Of a stretch of 64,000 nt of DNA, positions 10,281 to 18,048 are shown piece after piece. Location of the stretch: positions 84,212 through 148,211 of the forward strand of contig JAZUGL010000009.1 in assembly GCA_045641165.1 (NCBI GenBank), written 5' to 3'. Under the pieces are notes generated by a model, which worked only from the letters and a program-made list of their open reading frames with translations, did not search any database and had not been told where the DNA came from. This DNA is from Hennigella sp045641165 (GTDB lineage: Bacteria; Bacillota_I; Bacilli_A; Mycoplasmatales; Mycoplasmoidaceae). Both the position numbers and the translations under genes were made by a program. Each line of letters begins with the position of its first letter. Within the stretch, counting starts at the first letter, position 1.

Positions 10281-11714
10281 TTAGTTAAAACACATTTTTT
10301 TAGGGTCTACATATTTGTCGTAGTCTTTTTCTGAAATGTAGCCTAATTTATGAGCAGCTTGCTTTAATGTTAAGTTATGTCTTTGAGCATATAAAGCAAT
10401 TTCTGCTGATTTGTGGTAACCAATAACATCTTTTAATGCAGTAACTAACATTAATGAGTTATCAACATAATGTTTCATCTTGCTTGGGTTAACTGTAATA
10501 CCAGCACAACAGTTTTTGTTGAATGAGTTAATGTAGTTTGCAAAGTAGTTAACAGAGTTAACAAAGTTAGCAAATTGGATTGTACCAAATGTATTAAGTT
10601 CGAAGTTAGCACCACCACCAAGTCATGCAACAACAAGGTCTCTACCAACAACATCAACACACATCATTGACATACCTTCACATTGTGTAGGGTTTACTTT
10701 TCCTGGCATGATTGAACTTCCTGGTTCGTTTTGCGGGATATTAATTTCTCCAAAACCAGATCTTGGACCAGACGCTAAGAATCTAACGTCCATTGAAATT
10801 TTGTATAAGTTCATAGCTAAAGCTTTAATTGCACCATGAACAAATACTAAAGCATCTTTAGATCATGTTGAATAGAATAAGTTTGGAACAACTTTGAATT
10901 TTCTTGCAACACGGTAGTGTTTATTGTGAGCTAAAACTTTGTTTAGTGCATCACAACAATATTTTGCATAACCTTTTTTCAAAGGGCAAGTAGAACCAGT
11001 ACCAACAGCTGTTGCACCCATTGTACAATAGTACAATGAATCAAGAGATTTAACAATCATTCCTCTTGCATTTTCACAAGCAAATCTTCATCCAGATACT
11101 TCTTGACCAAATGTAATAGGCACAGCATCTTGAATGTGAGTTCTACCTAATTTAACTAGGTGCATGTGTTTCTTTTCTAGTTTTTTGTAAGTAGCAATTA
11201 AACCATCTAATGCAGGTAGTAATTTATTTTCAACTAAGTAAATTGCACATAAGTTAGCAGAAGTTGGATATGCATCGTTTGTAGATTGAGACATATTAAC
11301 GTGGTCATTTTCATGAACAAAACCTTTTTTACCAGCTAAATGACTTGCTCTTCTAGCAACAACTTCGTTAACATTCATGTTAGTTTGTGTACCAGCACCA
11401 GCTTGATAAGCATTTGTTGGGAAGTGATCATCTAGTTTACCAGCCATCACTTCTTCACATGCTTTTCTAATTAAAGATGCACGTTTGTGGTCTAATTTAC
11501 CACATTTTTCATTAGCTGTTGCAGCTGCATGTTTAACAGCACCAAAAGCATGAATTAAATCTAAACTAACAATTTGATCTGCAATTTTAAAGTTTTGTGT
11601 ACTTCTTTGAGTTTGAGCACCTCAATAAGCTCATGAAGGAACCTTCATTTCACCTAATGAGTCGTGTTCAATTCTATATCCACCTTTAGTGGAAATACTT
11701 TTTTTATTTTTCAT
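10281..11714 (-). CDS. fumC: Class II fumarate hydratase
   Basis: Reversible hydration of fumarate to malate. The 477-aa protein belongs to the fumarase/aspartase superfamily; the signature GSSIMPGKVNPTQCE at 332-346 with TQCE rather than the aspartase VIPE points to fumarase. GRTHIQDA (His193) and SQSTNDAYPT are also present. Five TGA codons read as Trp. It has its own promoter (TATAAT at 11742-11737), a good SD (CAGGAG), and its own terminator. With the malic enzyme at 3.5 kb it would turn fumarate into pyruvate. A fumarase is uncommon in mollicutes, which lack a full TCA cycle. Confidence 0.92.
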
Positions 11715-11736
11715 TATTTTTTTCTCCTGTTGTTTT

Positions 11737-11742
11737 ATTATA
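11737..11742 (-). promoter_or_regulatory. -10 box of fumC
   Basis: TATAAT on the minus strand, 22 nt from the fumC ATG, leaving a short leader that contains the SD. No good -35 hexamer is visible. Confidence 0.6.
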
Positions 11743-11802
11743 AAGGAAAGTAATATTAATAAAGTTAATATTTATCTCTATTTTGTTGGTGATAAAACAA
11801 AC

Positions 11803-11808
11803 TATAAT
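11803..11808 (+). promoter_or_regulatory. -10 box of coaE, close to the start codon
   Basis: TATAAT 7 nt before the coaE ATG with no Shine-Dalgarno between. Transcription would start at or next to the A of the ATG, which predicts a leaderless mRNA. Confidence 0.6.
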
Positions 11809-11815
11809 CATTAAT

Positions 11816-12424
11816 ATGAAAATTTGTATTACCGGAAAACCTTGTTCAGGCAAAACAACAGCTATTAATTACATAAAAGATGCAGGTTACAACACTTGAG
11901 TTGCTGATAAGTATGTAAGACAACTTTATCAAGCAAATAAACCTGGATATAAGCTAATTAAGAAGCATTTTGGTAATAAATTTGTCACCAAAAAAGAAGT
12001 AAATCGTCCTGCTTTGGGTAAACTTGTATTTACTAATAAAAATGCTTTAAAAAAGCTTAATAAATTAATCAATCCTCTTATAAGAAAAGCCATTATAAAA
12101 CTAGATAAGAAAAAAAACTGGTTTATCGAGCTAGGAACATACATTTTTTATCCTCAAGATTTTGCAAATTGTTTCGATAAAATAATTTTGGTATTTTCTG
12201 ACAAAAATTGGAAAGAAAACCACCAAAATAAAAAATTCTTTTACTTAAAAAAGATTCCCACAATTTTTGTGGACAAAGTTAAAAAAACTAACCATTCTAT
12301 ATTTAATATAGATAAATCGTATTGTCGTCATACTAAAATTTGTGTGGATATCTTTGTGAATAACTGTAAAAGCAAAAACATTTTGAAAAAAAATATTTTA
12401 AAAATTTGTTCATTTTTAATCTAA
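11816..12424 (+). CDS. coaE: Dephospho-CoA kinase
   Basis: Last step of coenzyme A synthesis: phosphorylates dephospho-CoA with ATP. The 202-aa protein begins with the P-loop GKPCSGKTT (residues 7-15), followed by VADKYVRQLYQ, the family's acidic-D/Y-x-LY motif. One TGA is Trp. The C-terminal third is very Lys/Asn-rich and divergent. In Bacillus coaE lies upstream of dnaB-dnaI, and the same order appears here, which supports the call. The start is the first ATG of the frame, just after a -10 box. Confidence 0.82.
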
Positions 12425-12504
12425 TTTGTAATAATGTTTGTGATCTAAGAAATTAGCTTTCTGGAAGATCAGAAAAAATACACAAAAAAGTAGGGGGTTG
12501 GGCT

Positions 12505-13635
12505 ATGTCACAAGCATTTTTCTTTAATGCCAAAAAATCAAGCGATTATAGACTTAACCTAACTTCTTTATACGACCTATATTTACCTATTATTGGACAA
12601 ACCGCTACTAACTTCTATATGTTATTGAACAACATGGTAGAAGCAAATACTAAAAATTGTGATCTAACTTTCAATTCAAATCTAATTTGTCGTCAATTAA
12701 ATACAACAACTGACGATTTAAATTCAGCAAAAGAGAAATTAGAAGCAATTGGTCTTATTTCTACATATATTTCTACTAATGCAAATAAAGACAGAGTCTT
12801 TATCTTAGTATTAAATTCATGTTTAGACTATGAAGCTTTTATTGCTAACCCCAAATTTAAAACTTTATTAATTAACCAAATAGGAACAGTTAATTTTGAA
12901 TACCTAGAATACAAATTTATGCCTGAACAACAACTTTTAGAAGCTATTGAAGTGACAACTAGCTTTGAAAAAGTGTTTGATACAGCTAATTTAAAGGATG
13001 TAAGTACAGTAGATTTTGATAATTTGTATAAAAATATTCAAAAAACAACATCTCTACCAATAGTTATTGATGATGAATGTAAGAAAATCATTCAAGATGT
13101 ATATATGAAATATCAATTATCATTACATGATATAGAAATGGTAATCTATGATTCTATAAGTGATATTAATGGATATAGCCAAACAAATGCTAATATCCTA
13201 ATTCATAACATTAATCGTTTAATTAATGGTAAAGTTAACGTTTCTTTTGCTGAAATAACTAGAGATTCTAGAGTTTTCTATGGTCAATTGAACCAACAAG
13301 AAGAAGACAAGATAATAAATGACTATAAAGTTTGTAACCCTGAACTATATCTTTCTTCTATATTTAAGAGATATCTAAATAAAGAAGAAAGAAACACTAT
13401 TACTGTTTTAAGAACCAAATATCACTTAAAAGATGAACTTATTAATGTTCTTATTGACTTCAGTTTATTTAAAACTAATGGTAAATTAAATAGAAAATAC
13501 ATTACTAAAGCCGCTAACAGCATTAATGGTTTAGGATTAAATGATTGTTCTCAAGTAATTAACCATTTTAAGAAAGCCTTAGTTGGTAATACTGCTTCTT
13601 GCGAAGTAGAAGAAACAGTATTAGAAAGTGTCTAG
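12505..13635 (+). CDS. dnaB: Replication initiation protein, DnaB (Firmicutes type)/DnaD-like
   Basis: Primosome protein (not the helicase) that helps load the replicative helicase at origins in Firmicutes. The 376-aa product has an N-terminal winged-helix-like region (FYMLLNNMVEA, LICRQLNTTTDDLNSAKEKLEAIGLI at about 38-93) and a C-terminal DnaD/DnaB-II-like helical domain after residue 190. Synteny with coaE before and dnaI after supports the call. No TGA codon is used. The SD is unusual (AGGGGGTTGGGCT before ATG). The preceding 80 nt show no clear promoter. Confidence 0.78.
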   Translation: MSQAFFFNAKKSSDYRLNLTSLYDLYLPIIGQTATNFYMLLNNMVEANTKNCDLTFNSNLICRQLNTTTDDLNSAKEKLEAIGLISTYISTNANKDRVFILVLNSCLDYEAFIANPKFKTLLINQIGTVNFEYLEYKFMPEQQLLEAIEVTTSFEKVFDTANLKDVSTVDFDNLYKNIQKTTSLPIVIDDECKKIIQDVYMKYQLSLHDIEMVIYDSISDINGYSQTNANILIHNINRLINGKVNVSFAEITRDSRVFYGQLNQQEEDKIINDYKVCNPELYLSSIFKRYLNKEERNTITVLRTKYHLKDELINVLIDFSLFKTNGKLNRKYITKAANSINGLGLNDCSQVINHFKKALVGNTASCEVEETVLESV

Positions 13636-13637
13636 TT

Positions 13638-14525
13638 ATGGTTAAAAAACAAACAAAAACCATAGACATGGACAAAGTTTTTGCCTATAAACCATTCAAA
13701 CAGTTAGATATGACTGAACAAGAAAAGAAAAAATGGGGAAATATATGCAAAGAGATTTATATGCAAGAAGTAAATTGCGAAGCACTACCGCCAGATCAAT
13801 GTATTAATGCCAGTTTTATTCATAATTTTTTAACTCGCGATGAAGTTACTGGTGAAATTGTTTTAAAAGCTAGAAACTGTTATAAAAAAAGATTGCATAC
13901 TAATTATTTAGTGAGACAGTTTGCTAAAAGCAAATTATCCTTATCTCTTACAAAAGATAAAAAAGAATTTGCTGTTGAACCAGATGAACAAAAAGTAAAT
14001 AATTACCTTTTAAATTCCATCAAATCTAATGAACTTGTTGGCTTCTATTTCTTTGGTGATGTAGGCATAGGCAAAACACATAAAATGATTAGCTATTGCA
14101 ATGATATGATAAGTTTAAATGATCGCACTGTTTCTTATGTTTTTGTCCCTGAACTTGTTAGACAAATGCGAGAAAATTTTTCTGAAAGCAGCATTGCTAA
14201 TAAAGAGCTTATCGATAAATGTTGTGCTGCAGACATTCTAGTTTTAGATGATTTTGGTGCTGAATATACTTCACCCTGGTTCTATTTAAATTTCCTTTTG
14301 ATTATTCTCAACTTTCGTTGTGAAACAGAAAAACCAATTATTTTTGTTTCTAATTTTAGCTTTGAAAAAATGATTAAGCTACTTGAAAACAGATTAAAAC
14401 ACGCCGAAAAAGGAACATTTGATAAAGAATATCAAGACGTAATGGTTAAACGTCTTATTAGTAGATTAAAACAACTTATAAACAATAAGTGTGGAACTTA
14501 TAAAACTAAAAGTAGAAGAAAATAA
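13638..14525 (+). CDS. dnaI: Primosomal protein DnaI (AAA+ helicase loader)
   Basis: ATPase that loads the replicative DnaB-type helicase. The 295-aa product has an N-terminal extension to about residue 115 and a C-terminal AAA+ domain with Walker A GDVGIGKTH and Walker B ILVLDDFGAE, then a sensor region FVSNFSFEKM. The ATG at 13638 lies 2 nt after the dnaB stop and is preferred over an upstream in-frame ATG at 13599 inside dnaB. No TGA codon in frame; the protein ends with a basic tail. Coupled with the upstream gene. Confidence 0.88.
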   Translation: MVKKQTKTIDMDKVFAYKPFKQLDMTEQEKKKWGNICKEIYMQEVNCEALPPDQCINASFIHNFLTRDEVTGEIVLKARNCYKKRLHTNYLVRQFAKSKLSLSLTKDKKEFAVEPDEQKVNNYLLNSIKSNELVGFYFFGDVGIGKTHKMISYCNDMISLNDRTVSYVFVPELVRQMRENFSESSIANKELIDKCCAADILVLDDFGAEYTSPWFYLNFLLIILNFRCETEKPIIFVSNFSFEKMIKLLENRLKHAEKGTFDKEYQDVMVKRLISRLKQLINNKCGTYKTKSRRK

Positions 14526-14526
14526 T

Positions 14527-16755
14527 CTATGGATTTTCAGGGAACTCAGCTAGTTTGTGAGCTCATTCTTTAGTGAAGTCTACACTTGCTATTTCTTTAA
14601 TTGACTCACAGTATTTCATAATAGCATCTCTTGAGAACTCACCAAAACTTAAAATTGGATATTTGCTTGGGTTTGAAGCTTCGTTTCACTTCATGTATTT
14701 TTGCATCATAACTAATTGATGGTTATTTCCATCATATGTAAATTTGTTAATTGTGAATGGGAAGGCATGATAATAATCACGATTATATTTTTCTCACAAA
14801 TCTTTTGCAGACACCCAAGTGTCTGGGTCTTCCAAATTACAACCGTTAGAATTGACATCATAAAGTCATAATCTTGGTCATCAACCGTCGTCATCTTTAA
14901 CAAAATCTAAAGAGTAGTTTCTAATAACTCTGCCCTTATCATCAAACTTTGGATCTGACCTAGTTTGGAATTTAACTCCTCAAAATTGAGGTGGAGCGCA
15001 AACATATCCGTCATCAATACCCCCCTCTATTCCATAAGATTTATGAGTTATAAAGTCCACATCTAGATCTTTATTATCACAATATGAAGGTTTTGTCTCA
15101 TAATCAAACACCGCTTCTCCAGCCAACATGTAATTAATTAGATTACATATTTGTCCAATAGTTAGATAACCTATATACATTGGATTTTCATATGTTTGTA
15201 ATTGGAAAAGATCACCATAAGTTATTGGTCTGCTGTCTTGCTCTTCACTTAATAAGAATTGTTGAGTAATAGAGTCAAAATTAATCAAACCCACTGAAGG
15301 AACAATTTCTGGCATTCCATATGACTTTTCTATTTCTACCATGCCCTTTATCATTGCATAGCACGCTCAAGCACCCATTTCTTCAACCATATAATATTCT
15401 TTTGATGGATCATCTGAGTAATCAGATGGTCAAATATATTGGTGTCCCAAAGCTTCTTTGTGTTCACAAGCAGGATATTTTTCACCGGCAGTTATACCTT
15501 TGCCAACTTTTTCTTTAAATTTTTCAATAAGCTCATTTCTTTGTGTTGCATATTCTTTAACAGTCATAGCTAAAGGACTATCTTCAGCCAATGTTGAAGC
15601 TTTTGCTCTTAAATTATTTAATTCACTTTCAGCAATGTCAATATTTGGTTTAGAAGGATCATTACCAATATTGATCGGTGCGTGGTATATTGCCATTGAA
15701 ACACCAGATAAACGTTGTCCTTCAGACCTAGTATCATCAAATTGCAATCGTGTGTCTAATATGGCTCGACCAGCAGTATTTCCTTGCCCAATTCATATGT
15801 TGTTACCCAATTTTTCATTGCGAATTACACCAACACCTTCTTTGTGTGTGTGAGCGGAAAGAATAGCATCAACCCTAACATTTAGCTTCTTTGCGATTTC
15901 AGCACTTTCACCAACCACACCCTCTTTAGTAAAATCAGAACCAGTGTGAGTTAATAAAACAAATGCATCAATTTTATTAAATTCATCCTCACCCAAATTA
16001 AGTCTTGCCGCATGCCTAGCATAATTAACAGAAGCAACGTAATCAATAAATGATAAATCTTTAGTTTTTTCTGGGTTTGGGTCACCTGCCGCGGCCGTTG
16101 TTGTTAAACCAATTAAACATATCTTATGTTTGCCATCAATATTAATTATCTTATATGGGTCAGCCCATTTAACTCTGTTTGTTGCTCATAACTCATAGTC
16201 ACTTTCAAAGTAGGCCTCGCCTTCAAGACTTCATTCTTTCTTTGGATCAACATGGCCATTAAGGATGTTAGAAGTAACAAAATATTTTCCCTCAGTTTTG
16301 TCAGTCTTTGCTCATGCGTCAAATTTTCCGGGGTTTCCACTATGTTCAGAGTCTTCTAAGTACCCATCTATGCCTCATTCAAATTCATGGTTTCCAACAG
16401 CAGAATAAACCATATCCATAGCACTTAATAATGGATACATGGTTGCACCGTGTGTGGCTGTTGAGAAACAGTCTCCAGAGTTAGCATCACCGCCAGATAA
16501 AAACATTGTGTTTGGGTGAGATTCCCTAAAATCAGTTAAAAAGTTAGCTAGTCTTTCAACGCCGGGGTTTTTAGCAGAAACATTTAGAGGATATTCTTTA
16601 TCACCAAATCCAACAGCAGCACCATGTAAGTCGTTAATCGTTAATAAGTGGCATGCATCATCAATTTTTTTGTTACAACTTACTAGCGGCATTGTAGTAA
16701 ATGGAACAGCAATTGCTGCAGTAAATAGTGCTTTATTTATTCCGTTGATTTTCAT
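14527..16755 (-). CDS. 5'-nucleotidase/cyclic phosphodiesterase-like surface lipoprotein
   Basis: 742-aa lipoprotein (lipobox LVSC, Cys27) with an N-terminal calcineurin-like metallophosphoesterase domain: NDLHG (D42, H44), SGGDANSGD (D90), GNHEFEWG (N122, H123), LLTHTG and SAHTHK. A C-terminal 5'-nucleotidase-like domain is seen in ITYGDLFQLQTYENP, but the nucleotide-binding NGGGIR of that domain reads NFDSIT. Such enzymes free nucleosides from nucleotides at the surface, useful for a purine/pyrimidine scavenger. Many TGA codons are Trp. SD AAGGGG is present. A structured leader with a terminator-like hairpin lies upstream. The altered C-domain makes the exact substrate uncertain. Confidence 0.85.
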
Positions 16756-16785
16756 ATTTTTATACCCCTTGTGCTAGACTAACAA

Positions 16786-16876
16786 CAAAAAACACCAAGC
16801 TAGTTATTGCTTGGTCATTTGTTTAGATAGTGAATTTTATTTCTTTTAATAAGTTGTATTCCCATACCCTATTAAA
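16786..16876 (-). promoter_or_regulatory. Structured 5' leader with attenuator-like hairpin upstream of the nucleotidase gene
   Basis: On the minus strand, from a TATAAT at 16893-16888, the leader can form a stem TTTAATA/TATTAAA (16876-16870 with 16851-16845) enclosing GTAT-GGGA-ATAC (16867-16856). It is followed by ACCAAGC/GCTTGGT (16815-16809 with 16800-16794) and GTTTTTTG, a typical intrinsic terminator, all before the SD. The layout is that of a riboswitch or attenuator; I do not recognise a known class. Confidence 0.5.
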
Positions 16877-16887
16877 TCTATACAACG

Positions 16888-16893
16888 ATTATA
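16888..16893 (-). promoter_or_regulatory. -10 box of the nucleotidase gene
   Basis: TATAAT on the minus strand just downstream of the terminator hairpin at 16905-16933, giving a leader of about 125 nt before the ATG at 16755. Confidence 0.5.
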
Positions 16894-16904
16894 TATAAAA
16901 AAAT

Positions 16905-16933
16905 AAAAATCCCACATTAAATGTGGGATTTTT
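16905..16933 (-). terminator. Strong intrinsic terminator of the candidate small RNA
   Basis: AAAAATCCCACAT-TAA-ATGTGGGATTTTT, a stem of 12 bp or more with T-run on either strand. No protein gene ends here, so it most likely ends the minus-strand transcript starting near 17024. Confidence 0.75.
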
Positions 16934-17024
16934 AATCTGTTATATTGTCGGTTTTCTATAGGGGAAACGAACAACCCTCATTTTATCCACAAGAAAACCA
17001 CATAGGTTTTGAGGTATTTTTTAT
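16905..17024 (-). ncRNA. Candidate small structured RNA, unknown class
   Basis: A 120-nt stretch with its own TATAAT (minus strand 17036-17031), no ORF, several possible stems and a strong terminator at its 3' end. CCTCA/TGAGG encloses AAACC/GGTTT, and GGTTTTCT can instead pair with AGAAAACC further on, so two mutually exclusive folds exist. It does not show the SRP RNA tetraloop core, RNase P or tmRNA hallmarks. With the leader at 16.8 kb it fills the gene-free stretch 16756-17080. Confidence 0.4.
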
Positions 17025-17050
17025 ACAATCATTATATGCATTTTAAAATA

Positions 17051-17073
17051 AAAAAAGAGTAAAACTCTTTTTT
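17051..17073 (-). terminator. Terminator after tRNA-Trp
   Basis: Ten-bp perfect stem AAAAAAGAGT-AAA-ACTCTTTTTT directly downstream of the tRNA pair on the minus strand; it ends the long minus-strand run coming from 22277. Confidence 0.7.
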
Positions 17074-17080
17074 ATTTTGG

Positions 17081-17151
17081 CAGGGGTTGTAGGAATTGAA
17101 CCCACATCAAAAGTTTTGGAGACTCCTATTCTGCCATTGAACTAAACCCCT
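17081..17151 (-). tRNA. trnW: tRNA-Trp(CCA)
   Basis: 71-nt cloverleaf: acceptor AGGGGTT/AACCCCT, D-loop AATGGCA with G18-G19, anticodon loop CTCCAAA (anticodon CCA, reads UGG), T-loop TTCAATT with C56, discriminator G; CCA not encoded. Since UGA is read as Trp here, a second tRNA-Trp(UCA) must exist outside the window. Confidence 0.92.
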
Positions 17152-17155
17152 ATGG

Positions 17156-17228
17156 TTGCCTGTATGGGATTTAAACCCATGATCTTCACATTGAGAGTGT
17201 GACGTGTTAATCGCTCCACTAACAGGCA
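17156..17228 (-). tRNA. trnE: tRNA-Glu(CUC) with A19-T56
   Basis: 73-nt cloverleaf: acceptor TGCCTGT/ACAGGCA, three-bp D-stem GTG/CAC, D-loop GAGCGATTAA, anticodon stem TCACA/TGTGA with loop CTCTCAA (anticodon CTC, reads GAG), T-arm ATGGG-TTTAAAT-CCCAT. The body resembles Firmicutes tRNA-Glu (AGCGGTTAA D-loop), but G19 is A and C56 is T, a paired change. C34 in place of the usual U34 is odd for an AT-rich genome. It starts 9 nt after the ymdB-like stop and ends 4 nt before tRNA-Trp. Confidence 0.8.
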
Positions 17229-17237
17229 GTCAATAAC

Positions 17238-18032
17238 TTAGTTATTGTTAATGTTATAACGCCAGATTTTCTTTGGTTTATTAGTCTTATTGTCAAAATC
17301 AACAATAACTGAGTTAAATTGGTATTGGCCTTTGCCAGGCTCGAGATGAAACCTTGGCCTGTTTCCCTTAAACATTTCTACAATTTCATCTGGTTTTGCA
17401 CCAATAATGGATTCTTTTGCTCCGCACATACCTAAATCAGTGATAAAAGCTGTATTTTTATAAATTTGTTCATCAGCCGTTTGTACATGAGTGTGTGTGC
17501 CAACAATAAGTTCAACTTTGGAAGCAAAAGCATATAAAAATGCCTTCTTTTCAGAGGTAGTTTCAGCGTGAAAATCAACAATATGTATATCTGCTTTAGG
17601 ACAGTTTTTTAATATTCATTCCATAGCTTTAAAAGGGTTTGTAACTGTTGCATTTTTAGTACTACATTGTTGTGATAATAAGTTAGTAATTTGTACTTTT
17701 TTTCCACCTATTTCACAAACAATTGTGCCTACACCACATTTGTCTTCTTTACTACCTTTTTTTACATTAAAAGGTCTAACAATGTCGGCTTGACTTGCAT
17801 AAGCATAAAATTCAGGTATATCTCATGTGTGATTACCCATGGTAATCACATCTACACCAGCATTTATAAGATCGTCATAATTAGATTTAGTTAAGCTTCT
17901 GCCATGACTAGCATTTTCAGCATTAGCAATAACTAAATCGATTTTTTGGCTTTTTCTTATTTTTGCCACATTTTCAATTACGGCTTTGCGGCCGGCTTTG
18001 GCAAAAATATCTCCTATAAATAATATTTTCAT
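17238..18032 (-). CDS. ymdB: YmdB-like metallophosphoesterase (TIGR00282)
   Basis: 264-aa cytoplasmic calcineurin-like phosphodiesterase; Bacillus YmdB hydrolyses cyclic nucleotides and affects RNA levels. Motifs: FIGDIFAKAGR (D8), ANAENAS, MGNHTWD, HIVDFHAETTSEK and GTHTHVQTADEQI, with the family ending TDLGMCG. Only Trp codons in family positions are TGA. The start lies 16 nt after the pcrA/uvrD stop. Same operon direction as the helicase upstream and the tRNAs downstream. Substrate in this organism unknown. Confidence 0.88.
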
Positions 18033-18048
18033 ATCTATTTATTATATA

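Noticed and set aside
13599..13637. Upstream in-frame ATG for dnaI
   Set aside because: It overlaps the end of dnaB; ATG 13638, right after the stop, fits coupled translation better.
16905..17024. Candidate small RNA considered as SRP RNA, 6S RNA or tmRNA
   Set aside because: The conserved SRP tetraloop core, the 6S central bubble and the tRNA-like ends of tmRNA are not seen.
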